Below are positions 49,899 through 59,426 of a DNA stretch of 64,000 bases, piece after piece. Position 1 is the stretch's first letter; each line of letters begins with the position of its first letter. This stretch comes from Photobacterium malacitanum (GTDB taxonomy: Bacteria > Pseudomonadota > Gammaproteobacteria > Enterobacterales > Vibrionaceae): NCBI RefSeq assembly GCF_900185615.1, contig NZ_FYAK01000016.1, positions 1-64,000 on the forward strand, given 5' to 3'. A program made the position numbers and the translations under genes. The notes below the pieces were generated by a model. The model did no database searches. It was not told where the DNA came from and was given only the letters and a program-made list of their open reading frames with translations.

Positions 49899-49953
49899 AT
49901 AATAACCATTCTCAACTAAGTTGCAACATTTAATTGAGAATAATTTTCATTTG
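49899..49953 (-). promoter_or_regulatory. ryhB promoter with Fur boxes
   Basis: On the minus strand TGAGAATGGTTATTATTAAC overlaps the -10 region and AATTATTCTCAATT lies upstream of the -35. Both resemble the Fur 7-1-7 consensus TGATAATNATTATCA. Two sites bracketing the promoter would give tight repression by Fe2+-Fur. Confidence 0.75.
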
Positions 49954-49965
49954 TAATGCTGGTTA

Positions 49966-50409
49966 TCATTTAATCGTTTTGGTAAAGCACAATCGATAAT
50001 CACTTAGCTGGCCTTTCTTTTCCATATTCTCAATCACATAACCATTTCTAAACAATAATCGCACCATGGCAGGAAAACAGTTACGCGACTTGACGTTGAT
50101 GGTGGTATATGAAGATTGTGCTATCACCCATGCTTGTTGTGCTTCTAATAATTTTTGCGCAACGCCTAGTCCACGCCCGCAAACTAATACGCCACCAAGC
50201 CAGCTATAAAACACCTGCTCAGATAATGCATAACCTATTTTAACGCCAACTACTCGTTGCTGATATTCAGCCACCAAAATCAATGCAGGTTGATGCCCTA
50301 ATCGCAATCGAATCATCTCGGCATCAATACCTGCATCAAGCTCACTAATACCAGCGAATACCGTCACAGCTTCCGCTATCGTTCCTATACGCACCACTAT
50401 TTCAGACAT
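49966..50409 (-). CDS. GNAT family N-acetyltransferase
   Basis: A 147-residue single-domain GNAT protein. The acetyl-CoA binding loop is seen at CGRGLGVAQKLLEAQ (about 77-91), and the C-terminal VRLLFRNGYVIENMEKKG matches the family's last strand-helix pair. The substrate cannot be told. It lies between yhhQ and ryhB on the same strand, after a terminator. Confidence 0.85.
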   Translation of the reverse strand: MSEIVVRIGTIAEAVTVFAGISELDAGIDAEMIRLRLGHQPALILVAEYQQRVVGVKIGYALSEQVFYSWLGGVLVCGRGLGVAQKLLEAQQAWVIAQSSYTTINVKSRNCFPAMVRLLFRNGYVIENMEKKGQLSDYRLCFTKTIK

Positions 50410-50431
50410 TATTCAATTTCCTTTGATTAGA

Positions 50432-50456
50432 TAAAAAAATCGGCCGCAGCCGATTT
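50432..50456 (-). terminator. yhhQ terminator
   Basis: AAATCGGC and GCCGATTT (50437-50456) form an 8-bp stem with a 4-nt loop, followed on the minus strand by a T run. Confidence 0.88.
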
Positions 50457-50483
50457 ATTATTGATGCTAAAAACAATCACGAC

Positions 50484-51200
50484 TCATTTAATAACGCCAG
50501 CAACGTCCGCAACAGTTGGCTGTTTTAATGTCGTTAGCTTATTGATTAAATAATTAAGTAGTACCCCATATAAAGGCACAAACAGACCAAGACTAATAAT
50601 TAATTTAAAACTGTAATCCACCAGCGCGATCTCAGTCCAGTTTTGAGCCATAAAAGCATCCGGACTGTGGTAAAACGCAATACTGAAAAAAGCGAGGGTA
50701 TCCAGTGCATTACCGATAATGGTTGACGCTGTGGGTGCAATCCACCATTGCTTCATTTGACGGAGGCGGTTAAATACCGATACATCCAATATTTGCCCTA
50801 ACAAGTAAGCCATAAAACTGGCAATCGCAATTCGCGCCACAAACAGATTAAATTCAGTAAGATGACCAACCCCTTGATATTGGCCCTTAAAGAACAGTAC
50901 TGATAGCACGTAGGACACAATTAATGCCGGAGCCATTACTCGCCAAATTATTTTACGCGCCATTGCTGCACCGAAAATACGCACAGTTAAATCAGTCGCA
51001 AGAAAAATAAACGGAAAGGTAAATGCTCCCCACGTGGTGTGATAACCAAAAATAGTAAACGGTAATTGAACCAGATAATTACTTGAGGCAATCACTAATA
51101 AATGAAAAGCCACCAAATACGATAACGCTTTGTGTTGTTGCGCTGAAGTAAAAGCAGTTGTGGTTGTATTAGGTATTGTTGCGTTGGATAAAGCAGTCAT
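50484..51200 (-). CDS. yhhQ: queuosine precursor transporter
   Basis: Inner-membrane importer of 7-deazaguanine precursors (preQ0/preQ1) of queuosine, formerly VUT/DUF165. About 238 residues with six hydrophobic segments and the family's WGAFTFPFIFLATDLTVRIFG block. The start at 51200 has AAAAGG 6 nt upstream; a longer frame would run through the riboswitch. The candidate preQ1 element immediately upstream supports the assignment. Confidence 0.93.
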   Translation of the reverse strand: MTALSNATIPNTTTTAFTSAQQHKALSYLVAFHLLVIASSNYLVQLPFTIFGYHTTWGAFTFPFIFLATDLTVRIFGAAMARKIIWRVMAPALIVSYVLSVLFFKGQYQGVGHLTEFNLFVARIAIASFMAYLLGQILDVSVFNRLRQMKQWWIAPTASTIIGNALDTLAFFSIAFYHSPDAFMAQNWTEIALVDYSFKLIISLGLFVPLYGVLLNYLINKLTTLKQPTVADVAGVIK

Positions 51201-51203
51201 GTA

Positions 51204-51240
51204 AGACCTTTTTGTCATTGGGGGGAGGGAACCCAAACAT
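51204..51240 (-). promoter_or_regulatory. candidate preQ1-I riboswitch of yhhQ
   Basis: On the minus strand TTGGG-TTCCCTCCC-CCCAA gives a 5-bp hairpin with a C-rich loop, followed by TGACAAAAAGG, an A-rich tail ending in the ribosome-binding site. This is the preQ1-I layout: a stem P1, loop pairing with the purine-rich tail as a pseudoknot, and A residues in the P1 groove. Compare Thermoanaerobacter tengcongensis CTGGGTCGC...CCCCAG...AACAAAACAAGG. Ligand binding would hide the AAGG and reduce yhhQ translation. Confidence 0.65.
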
Positions 51241-51309
51241 TTTCATTGCAGGTGATAATCACCACCAGCAACACCAGGGCGGCGATTATACAGCACAGCA
51301 TTAATTTGC

Positions 51310-51609
51310 CTAGTGGCGTGACAATAACTGTTGTATAAAAATTAACTCATCACTTTCACTGCGTACTAACAGCTCCAACCACATTGATGCGGTGTAATGC
51401 TCAGCTTTAAGTAACAACTGACAACCATCAACATCAATTAGCCATTGTTGCAAGTCTGCACTTGGCTCTTTATCAATAACTTTAGCATCTAAGCGAGCCA
51501 ATAATACGGTTGCAATCATAGCAAAATCATCAAATTCAAACGCTGTGGGAGTCACCACTAGCGTCCCTAATTCAAGGTTTATTGTGGTGCAGCTAAAATC
51601 ATAATCCAT
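51310..51609 (-). CDS. DUF3630 family protein
   Basis: A 99-residue soluble protein, acidic overall, with no recognisable catalytic motif. It matches the DUF3630 family found next to recQ in vibrios. It begins 12 bp after recQ on the same strand and is probably co-transcribed. Function unknown. Confidence 0.8.
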   Translation of the reverse strand: MDYDFSCTTINLELGTLVVTPTAFEFDDFAMIATVLLARLDAKVIDKEPSADLQQWLIDVDGCQLLLKAEHYTASMWLELLVRSESDELIFIQQLLSRH

Positions 51610-51621
51610 TATTCGCTTCCA

Positions 51622-53466
51622 TTAATTCTGCTCATCAATGGCTATTAAGTGATCGCCAATCAATTGTAAAAATACCACTCCAAATTTATCTAACTTGCGC
51701 TGACCGACACCATTTATTGCTAAAAAGTCGCCTTTTGAACTCGGTAATCGCTCAGCCATTTCCATTAAGCTAGCATCATTAAAAACCACATAAGGTGGCA
51801 GATCTTCTTCATCTGCAATCGCTTTACGTAATTTACGTAATTTGGCAAATAACTTTTTATCGTATTGGCGATTAGCCATTCGATCAACTTTACTGCTCCG
51901 TACTGCGCTATCTAACCGCGGCACCGCCAAAGATAATGCCATTTCAGCTCTCAATAACGGTCGTGCTTGCTGGGTCAACTGCAACACTGAATTACGGCTA
52001 ATATTTTGAGTTAAAAACCCACGATGGATCAATTGGCGTAAAATGCTGACCCAATATTCATGACTATATTCACGTCCAATACCGTAAGTGGTTAATTTAT
52101 CATGGCCATATTCACGAATACGTTGATTTTGCATTCCTCGCAACACATCAACCACATAGGTAATACCAAAATTCTGATTAACGCGATACACACATGACAA
52201 CGCTTTTTGAGCCGCTTCTACCGCATCAAACTGTTGTGGAGGATCGAGGCATACGTCGCAATTACCACACCCTTGGTGCAGCTCTTCACCAAAGTAATGC
52301 AATAACACTTGGCGACGACAACTTTGTGCTTGAGCAAATGCCCCCATGGCATGCAACTTATGTAATTCAACATCTCGCTGAGCCTCATCGGATTTCTCAT
52401 CAACACAACGCCGTAACCAAGCTAAATCGGCTGGATCATAAAGCAATAACGCTTCTGCAGGTAAACCATCACGCCCAGCACGCCCAGTTTCTTGGTAATA
52501 CGATTCAATGTTGCGTGGAATATCAAAATGAACCACGAACCGTACATTGGGTTTATTAATTCCCATTCCAAACGCCACTGTGGCAACAACCACATGAATA
52601 TCATCACGTTGAAAACCATCTTGCACCGCTACTCGTTGTTGATGTTCCATGCCGGCATGATAGGCTGCAGCACGAATACCGCTGTGACACAATTTTTCAC
52701 TGATCTGTTCTACTTTCTTACGGCTATTACAATAAATAATCCCGCACTGGCCACGAACAGTCGCTAAATACTGCTGTAATTGCTGTTGCGGTTGATGTTT
52801 TTCCCATAAGGTGTAACGAATATTGGGTCGATCAAAGCTACCTAAATAACAGTGCGGGTCATTTAACCCTAACCGACTGACGATATCATGCCGAGTGGCA
52901 TCATCTGCGGTAGCTGTTAAAGCCATCACAGGCAACGGTGAAAATTGCTGTTTAAGTACCCCTAGAGCAGCATATTCAGGTCGAAAATCATGCCCCCACT
53001 GAGAAACACAGTGCGCTTCATCAACAGCGACCATTGCCAAATCAAGTTGCTGTAAGCGTTCAAGAAAATCACGCATTAATACCCGTTCAGGTGAGGCATA
53101 AACCAGCTGTAACTCCCCCTTTTGCATCGCATCAAACGTTGCTTGAATTTCTTCTCGCGACATCGCAGAGTGAATGCATCCGGCACTGACACCATTGGCA
53201 TTAAGCTGATCAACTTGATCTTTCATCAATGAAATAAGCGGTGAAATAACCAAGGTTAATCCCGACAGCATTAACGCCGGAATTTGATAACACAATGACT
53301 TTCCGCCGCCGGTCGGCATAATAACCAAACAATCATTACCGGTCGTGATTGCCTCAATCACCGCTTGCTGACCTTGCCTAAATTGTTGATAGCCAAATAT
53401 ATCCTGCAAAATTTCTTGGCTGGATAGTAATAATGGCGACGCGGGCTGAGGGGCAACGGCTGACAT
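51622..53466 (-). CDS. recQ: ATP-dependent DNA helicase RecQ
   Basis: 3'-5' helicase acting in recombination and fork repair. The 614-residue protein has Walker A (MPTGGGKSLC), the DEAH box (VDEAHCVSQWGHDF), the C-terminal helicase motifs (QETGRAGRDG), the RQC zinc cluster (CRRQVLL...CGNCDVC) and a C-terminal HRDC domain (about 530-605). Length matches E. coli (609). Confidence 0.97.
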   Translation of the reverse strand: MSAVAPQPASPLLLSSQEILQDIFGYQQFRQGQQAVIEAITTGNDCLVIMPTGGGKSLCYQIPALMLSGLTLVISPLISLMKDQVDQLNANGVSAGCIHSAMSREEIQATFDAMQKGELQLVYASPERVLMRDFLERLQQLDLAMVAVDEAHCVSQWGHDFRPEYAALGVLKQQFSPLPVMALTATADDATRHDIVSRLGLNDPHCYLGSFDRPNIRYTLWEKHQPQQQLQQYLATVRGQCGIIYCNSRKKVEQISEKLCHSGIRAAAYHAGMEHQQRVAVQDGFQRDDIHVVVATVAFGMGINKPNVRFVVHFDIPRNIESYYQETGRAGRDGLPAEALLLYDPADLAWLRRCVDEKSDEAQRDVELHKLHAMGAFAQAQSCRRQVLLHYFGEELHQGCGNCDVCLDPPQQFDAVEAAQKALSCVYRVNQNFGITYVVDVLRGMQNQRIREYGHDKLTTYGIGREYSHEYWVSILRQLIHRGFLTQNISRNSVLQLTQQARPLLRAEMALSLAVPRLDSAVRSSKVDRMANRQYDKKLFAKLRKLRKAIADEEDLPPYVVFNDASLMEMAERLPSSKGDFLAINGVGQRKLDKFGVVFLQLIGDHLIAIDEQN

Positions 53467-54043
53467 AGTAAGACTCTTCGCTAAACAGGGCTGCCATTCT
53501 ATACCTAAATCACAGTCAGATGCGAGTAAGGCTAAAATGGCTAACCATGAGTTAATGCTATTAGTTCTTTATCCAGTAAAGAATACCTGCATCTCACTGA
53601 CTCAGCTCATCAAGCCATATCAAGCTTAAAATAATTACTATCAATAGCGATTTCAGCATCAATCATCATCTATGGTGCTATTTATTAAAAATTAGCACTC
53701 ACATTTGATTGATAAAATTGTAATTTATTTAAAATAGACAAATAACCAATTAATTAATAAGAAAATATAAAAAAAAACCACCTTAACAACAATGGTTACT
53801 TATTCATCACACCATCATTTAAAATGGTTTTTTAACCACTAAAAATAAGACTTATCAAGGATATTTACCCACTATCAACCATGAAAAGCATCAACTTGAT
53901 TAAATATCACATCTTTAATTAATCTTTCGACCAATAATATTTAAAAATAATGAGATATACGCTGCTTTTTCTGCCATCATTAATCACATTAACAAGCTAT
54001 ATAGCGTTCCCCACTGTTGCGTTGCTGATTACAAGGATCTGTT
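53467..54043. other. recQ-ggt divergent intergenic region
   Basis: About 577 bp of AT-rich DNA with no supported gene. Two weak hairpins with T runs point towards each other: AACCA/TGGTT on the minus strand (about 53768-53796) and ACCAT/ATGGT on the plus strand (about 53811-53834). No firm promoter was identified. Confidence 0.35.
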
Positions 54044-55810
54044 ATGCTAAAAATCTCGCCATTACTATTACGTTTACTCACTGTTTGTAGCTGTGCAGCA
54101 CCTATTTTCACAGCAGTTGCACAACAGATTAGCGATAGCATCACGCCGGAAACAAGTGTCGCCAACCAACAGTCACAATCTGTGAACGGTCAACAATGGA
54201 TGATCGCGACAGCCAATCATTATGCCAGTGAGGCAGGTGCTGCAATACTCCGTCAAGGAGGCAATGCTATTGATGCAATGGTCGCCACCCAACTAGTATT
54301 AGGTTTGGTTGAACCACAATCATCAGGTATTGGCGGCGGTGGCTTTTTAGTTTATTGGAATAATGATAACCACCAAATGACCACCTTTGACGGCCGTGAA
54401 ACTGCGCCTTTTGCAGTCACACCACGCCTATTTCAAGATAAAAAGGGCCAACCGCTGGCATTTTATGATGCCGTCATTGGCGGACGCTCTGTCGGCACCC
54501 CTGGCACAATTAAATTATTGTGGAATAGCCACCAGCAATATGGTCAGTTGGAATGGAAAAAGTTATTTCAACCAGCAATAAAATTAGCTCAGCAAGGGTT
54601 TATTGTTAGCCCTCGCTTGGCCGCATTAGTGGCTAAAGATGCCACCAATTTGCAACGCTGGCCTGTAACCAAAGCCTATTTTTTTGATGCCCAAGATCAA
54701 CCGATTCAAGCCGGACAACGGTTAATCAATCACGCTTATGCCAATACGTTACGAAAAATTGCTGATTATGGCCAAAAAGCCTTTTATCAAGGGGATATTG
54801 CGCGCGAGATTGTTAATACAGTGCAAAATGCAGTGGGTAACCCAGGGGTACTGAGTAGCATTGATTTAGCCAGTTATAAAGTTAAACAGCGGGCACCAGT
54901 ATGTGCACCTTATCGCCAATATCAAATTTGTGGTATGGGCCCTCCAAGTTCTGGTGCGTTAACTCTTGGCCAAATAATGGCGATGCTTAACCATTATCCG
55001 TTAGCGAAAATGGGCGCCAATGATGTCAACAGTTGGCGTTTAATTGGTGATGCATCACGATTAGCATTTGCCGATCGTGGGCGTTATATGGCTGACAGTG
55101 ACTATGTACCGATGCCAACTAAGGGCTTGCTCGATCCCAACTACATTCAACAACGAGCACAATTATTGGCTTCCAATAAAAAATTAACCACGGTCGAACC
55201 GGGATTACCACCTTGGGAACATGCGAGTCAGCAACAAGCCACTAATGAAGCGATCGAGTTACCCTCAACCACCCATTTTTCAATTGTTGATACTCAAGGC
55301 AATGTGGTCTCGATGACCTCTACCATTGAAAACAGTTTTGGTTCGCGATTAATGGTCGGCGGATTTCTACTTAATAATGAATTAACCGATTTTTCATTTC
55401 GAAGCCACATTGATGGCCGACCAATCGCTAATCGTATTGAGCCCGGTAAGCGCCCTCGTTCATCAATGGCACCGACAATTGTCATGCATAATAATCAACC
55501 AGTATTAGCTATTGGCTCTCCAGGTGGTAGTCAAATCATTGGTTATATTGCTAAAACTTTAGTGGCTTACATTGATTGGGGTATGGACTTACAACAAGCG
55601 ATTAATTTTCCCAATATCAATAACCGCTTTGGTAGCTTTGAATTAGAACAGCACACCACGGCCACCGCATGGGCACCTAAATTTGAACAATTAGGTTATA
55701 AAACTGTTGTCAAAGATCTTAACTCAGGCATTCAAGCGATCAGTATTGCCCCCAAGCAGTTGATCGGGGCCGCCGATCCTCGCCGTGAAGGCAAGGTCAT
55801 CGCCCAATAA
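54044..55810 (+). CDS. ggt: gamma-glutamyltransferase
   Basis: Periplasmic enzyme hydrolysing or transferring the gamma-glutamyl group of glutathione. The 588-residue precursor has a signal peptide (about 1-26). Autocleavage is expected before T409 in STTHFSIVD, the N-terminal nucleophile of the small subunit. The DGRETAP motif (with substrate-binding Arg118) and the late GSPGGSQI block are intact. A strong terminator follows. Confidence 0.96.
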   Translation: MLKISPLLLRLLTVCSCAAPIFTAVAQQISDSITPETSVANQQSQSVNGQQWMIATANHYASEAGAAILRQGGNAIDAMVATQLVLGLVEPQSSGIGGGGFLVYWNNDNHQMTTFDGRETAPFAVTPRLFQDKKGQPLAFYDAVIGGRSVGTPGTIKLLWNSHQQYGQLEWKKLFQPAIKLAQQGFIVSPRLAALVAKDATNLQRWPVTKAYFFDAQDQPIQAGQRLINHAYANTLRKIADYGQKAFYQGDIAREIVNTVQNAVGNPGVLSSIDLASYKVKQRAPVCAPYRQYQICGMGPPSSGALTLGQIMAMLNHYPLAKMGANDVNSWRLIGDASRLAFADRGRYMADSDYVPMPTKGLLDPNYIQQRAQLLASNKKLTTVEPGLPPWEHASQQQATNEAIELPSTTHFSIVDTQGNVVSMTSTIENSFGSRLMVGGFLLNNELTDFSFRSHIDGRPIANRIEPGKRPRSSMAPTIVMHNNQPVLAIGSPGGSQIIGYIAKTLVAYIDWGMDLQQAINFPNINNRFGSFELEQHTTATAWAPKFEQLGYKTVVKDLNSGIQAISIAPKQLIGAADPRREGKVIAQ

Positions 55811-55813
55811 GCA

Positions 55814-55871
55814 CAAAAAAGCCCGTGAGTGATTAACCATACAATTAATCACCCACGGGCTTATTTTTTTA
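55814..55871. terminator. bidirectional terminator between ggt and uvrD
   Basis: AAGCCCGTG and CACGGGCTT, extended inward by GTGATTAA and TTAATCAC, form a long stem (about 55819-55862) with one bulge, flanked by A and T runs. It serves the converging ggt and uvrD genes. Confidence 0.92.
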
Positions 55872-55878
55872 ACTGCCG

Positions 55879-58050
55879 TTATAGCGCAGTTAACTTAGCG
55901 TATTGGGTTACTAGCCACTTAATACCTTCACCATTAAAGGCCACTTGGACTCGACTTTGAGCACCGCTACCTTCAAAGTTAATGATCGTCCCTTCACCAA
56001 ATTTAGGGTGCTGTACTCGCTGCCCCAAACTAAATCCGGTTTCATTAAAGTTATTATTGACTTGAGTTTGACTAAAACGACCACTGCTCACCGGTCGTGA
56101 AACCTGTGCTTTCATTCGCACTTCCTCAACATATTGTTCCGGAATTTCACGAATAAAACGCGATGGCTTATGAAAATTATCTTTGCCGTATAAACGGCGC
56201 ATTTCGGCATAAGTGATATACAGCTTCTTCATTGCGCGTGTCATACCGACATAACACAAGCGACGCTCTTCTTCTAACCGATCTGCTTCTTCAATGGTGC
56301 GTGAGCTTGGGAACATCCCTTCTTCAACACCGACCATAAATACGATTGGAAACTCTAGACCTTTAGCACTGTGCATGGTCATCAACTGCACCGCATCTTC
56401 AAAGGCATCAGCCTGACCATCACCCGCTTCTAACGCTGCGTGAGCTAAGAAAGCAGATAACGGGCTCATTTCCGCTGCTTCTTCAGGAATTTCAAACTGA
56501 CGCGTTGCGGTGACTAATTCTTCTAAGTTCTCGATCCGTGCTTGGGCTTTTTCACCTTTTTCTTGCTCATACATAGCACGTAAACCGGAATGACGAATCA
56601 CATCATCGGTTTGTTGATACATCGGCAATTCAGCAGTGTCATCTTCAAGCGCATTAATCAATTCTATAAAGCGCTGTAGTGCGTTAGCAGCCCGTCCAGC
56701 CAGCACTTTTTCATCAAGCAATGCTAAGCTCGATTGCCACATGGTTAAACCACGATCACGAGCGGTAAGACGAATGGTTTCAAGAGTACGATCCCCTAGA
56801 CCACGGGTCGGCGTATTCACTACCCGCTCAAAAGAAGCATCGTCGTTACGGTTGCTGATCAAACGCAAATAAGACAGTGCATCTTTAATTTCTTGGCGCT
56901 CAAAGAAACGCATGCCGCCATAAATACGATATGGCATTCCTGCTTGAATTAACGCCTCTTCTAATACTCGCGATTGAGCATTACTGCGGTATAAGAAGGC
57001 AGTATCACTTAGGCTTCCCCCTTGCTCACGCCATTCTTTAATTTTACCGACGGCAAATCGTGCTTCATCAAGTTCATTAAAGGCTGAATATAACGAGATT
57101 GGCTCGCCATCACCGTCTTCAGTCCATAACTTCTTACCCATACGTTCAGTATTGTTGGCAATAAGCTCATTGGCAGCATTTAGAATATTACCTGTTGAGC
57201 GGTAATTTTGTTCCAAAAATATTGACGAAGCATTACTGAAATCATTAAGAAAACGTTGAATATTTTCAACTTGTGCGCCACGCCAACCGTAAATAGATTG
57301 GTCATCATCACCGACAATCATCACATGACAATTAGCGCCTGCCATTAATCGTAGCCATGCAAATTGAATATTGTTGGTGTCTTGAAACTCATCCACCAAA
57401 ATATGTTTAAAGCGCGCTTGGTAATGCTCACGAATATGCTTGTTATCACGCAATAATTCAAACGAACGCAGTAATAATTCAGCAAAGTCGACCATGCCAG
57501 CACGATCACACGCTTCTTGATAAGCGGTGTAAATTCGCAACCAGGTTTGTTCAACCGGATCATTATAGGTTTCAACGTGCTGTGGGCGTAAACCTTCATC
57601 TTTCTTGGCATTGATATACCAAGCGCCTTGACGTGCAGGCCAATGCTTTTCATCTAAATTCTGCGCTTTAATCAGCCGGCGTAACAATCGCATCTGATCA
57701 TCAGAATCTAAAATATTAAAATCTTCAGGTAAGCGCGCATCCAAATAATGGGCACGTAACATGCGATGACAGAGACCATGGAAAGTACCATTCCACATGC
57801 CTGAACTGGCGCCATGCATTAATTCATTAATCCGCCCCCGCATTTCAGCAGCGGCTTTATTGGTAAATGTCACCGACATTATTGAATATGGCGAAGCTTG
57901 TTCAACCGCTAACAACCAAGCAATACGATGCACTAGCACACGGGTTTTGCCGCTGCCTGCTCCCGCCAATACTAGGTGATTACCCAACGGCGCAGCCACC
58001 GCCTCGCGTTGTTTGTCATTGAGGCCATCTAATAGAAGTGAAACGTCCAT
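55879..58050 (-). CDS. uvrD: DNA helicase II
   Basis: 3'-5' superfamily 1 helicase of nucleotide-excision and mismatch repair. The 723-residue protein (E. coli 720) has Walker A AGAGSGKTR (29-37), DEFQDTN (Walker B), the QNYRSTGNIL motif IV, and late VMTMHSAKGLEF-like and VGMTRA motifs. The C-terminal QRVQHPKFGEGTI block is the UvrD-specific Tudor-like segment. In E. coli uvrD follows yigB directly; here a four-gene cluster lies between them. Confidence 0.97.
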   Translation of the reverse strand: MDVSLLLDGLNDKQREAVAAPLGNHLVLAGAGSGKTRVLVHRIAWLLAVEQASPYSIMSVTFTNKAAAEMRGRINELMHGASSGMWNGTFHGLCHRMLRAHYLDARLPEDFNILDSDDQMRLLRRLIKAQNLDEKHWPARQGAWYINAKKDEGLRPQHVETYNDPVEQTWLRIYTAYQEACDRAGMVDFAELLLRSFELLRDNKHIREHYQARFKHILVDEFQDTNNIQFAWLRLMAGANCHVMIVGDDDQSIYGWRGAQVENIQRFLNDFSNASSIFLEQNYRSTGNILNAANELIANNTERMGKKLWTEDGDGEPISLYSAFNELDEARFAVGKIKEWREQGGSLSDTAFLYRSNAQSRVLEEALIQAGMPYRIYGGMRFFERQEIKDALSYLRLISNRNDDASFERVVNTPTRGLGDRTLETIRLTARDRGLTMWQSSLALLDEKVLAGRAANALQRFIELINALEDDTAELPMYQQTDDVIRHSGLRAMYEQEKGEKAQARIENLEELVTATRQFEIPEEAAEMSPLSAFLAHAALEAGDGQADAFEDAVQLMTMHSAKGLEFPIVFMVGVEEGMFPSSRTIEEADRLEEERRLCYVGMTRAMKKLYITYAEMRRLYGKDNFHKPSRFIREIPEQYVEEVRMKAQVSRPVSSGRFSQTQVNNNFNETGFSLGQRVQHPKFGEGTIINFEGSGAQSRVQVAFNGEGIKWLVTQYAKLTAL

Positions 58051-58294
58051 CGCTATCTACTGGTTATTTATACAATGGTGATGATTATACCAGCCCCAAT
58101 AAAGATTGCTTCGATATCTTTAGGATGATTTTCGCAGAGTTCAGAAACATAAAATAAACATCGCCATTAAAATAATTAACAATTTGGTGAAATTAATTAT
58201 GCTCTAGCCCTGTCTTTATATTCCGAGAGCGTATTAACGCCATAAAAATAGTTACATCTGCAAACCAACATTCAATCATCACCAAGGAATTATC

Positions 58295-58558
58295 ATGAAA
58301 AAGACTAATATCGCCTTAGCATCAGCAATGACAGGATTAATTGCACTCGCCGGTACTCTTGCTTCGACATCCGCTGTCGCTGCAGATATGGGAAAAGAAA
58401 AATGCTATGGCGTCAGTAAAGCGGGTAAAAATGATTGCGCCACCAAAACCAGTTCTTGTGCAGGTTCAGCAAAAGAAGATGCGCAAAAAGATGCCTTTGT
58501 CGTCGTCCCTAAAGGATTGTGCGATCGCCTTCATGGCGGTTCAACTAAGGAGGCGTAA
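58295..58558 (+). CDS. bufA1: bufferin-type precursor peptide (DUF2282)
   Basis: An 87-residue exported peptide: signal peptide with probable cleavage AVAA/DMG (after residue 30), then a short mature part with four cysteines (C37, C48, C55, C76) in the DUF2282 pattern EKCYGV...AGKNDCAT...SCAG...VPKGLCDRL. Related peptides (bufferins) have cysteines converted to thiooxazoles by a DUF692 enzyme and are reported to sequester copper in the periplasm. AAGGA precedes the ATG. The DUF692, DUF2063 and DoxX genes follow, which makes the assignment strong. The ligand here is inferred. Confidence 0.9.
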   Translation: MKKTNIALASAMTGLIALAGTLASTSAVAADMGKEKCYGVSKAGKNDCATKTSSCAGSAKEDAQKDAFVVVPKGLCDRLHGGSTKEA

Positions 58559-58562
58559 TTTG

Positions 58563-59426
58563 GTGGGCTTTTCATCCCAAAAGCCGATTGGGGTGGGCTT
58601 ACGCTCACCTCACATCGAAGACATGATTACTCAACGACCCGCCCTTGGTTGGTTAGAAATTCACAGTGAAAACTATTTCAATCCTGATTCATTAGCACGC
58701 CAACAATTACGTCAGCTCTTGCCCGACTATCCGCTTAGTTGTCATGGTATTGGGCTGTCATTGGGTTCAGCCGATCCCCTTAATATGGCTCATTTACTAC
58801 AACTTAAGCAATTAATCAGCGAAGTTGACCCCTTTTTAGTGTCCGATCACCTTAGTTGGAGTTCTGTTGACGGCCAATTCTTTAACGACCTCTTACCGTT
58901 ACCATATACCGAAGAGGCTCTGGATAATTTTTGCGATAAAGTCGATCAAGTTCAGCACACATTAAATCGACAAATGCTGATTGAAAATCCATCGAGCTAT
59001 TTACAGTTTCAACATTCAACCATTCCAGAATGGGAATTTTTAATGGCCGTCCAGCAACGTACGGGCTGCGGACTGTTATTAGATTTAAATAACATTTATG
59101 TCAGTAGCTTTAATCATGGCTTTGATTGCCAAACCTATTTAGCCGCGATCGACCCTACCGTAGTGCAAGAAATACACCTTGCTGGCTTTATACGTAAACA
59201 TCTGCCTCAAGGTGAAATCTGGATTGATACTCACAGCCAGCCCGTGAGTGATGCCGTATGGCAGTTGTATCAACAATGGATTCGCTGTCATGGCAGCCAT
59301 ATTGCCACTTTAATTGAGTGGGATACTGATATTCCAACCCTCGCGATATTACTTGCCGAAGCGAATAAAGCTCAAGCCATTGTCGATAAGGAGCGCGCCC
59401 ATGCCAGCATCATTAACAGCGCCTAA
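58563..59426 (+). CDS. bufB: DUF692 multinuclear non-haem iron oxygenase (MNIO)
   Basis: TIM-barrel iron enzyme expected to modify the precursor cysteines. About 287 residues with the family's metal-ligand-rich blocks: LEIHSENY, CHGIGLSLG, SDHLSW, IENPSSY, LDLNNIYVS, EIHLAGF and EWD. The start is a GTG at 58563 or a TTG at 58560, both downstream of AAGGAGG; no ATG fits. It begins within 5 bp of the bufA1 stop, and its last 26 bp overlap the next gene, so translation is coupled. Confidence 0.92.
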   Translation: MGFSSQKPIGVGLRSPHIEDMITQRPALGWLEIHSENYFNPDSLARQQLRQLLPDYPLSCHGIGLSLGSADPLNMAHLLQLKQLISEVDPFLVSDHLSWSSVDGQFFNDLLPLPYTEEALDNFCDKVDQVQHTLNRQMLIENPSSYLQFQHSTIPEWEFLMAVQQRTGCGLLLDLNNIYVSSFNHGFDCQTYLAAIDPTVVQEIHLAGFIRKHLPQGEIWIDTHSQPVSDAVWQLYQQWIRCHGSHIATLIEWDTDIPTLAILLAEANKAQAIVDKERAHASIINSA

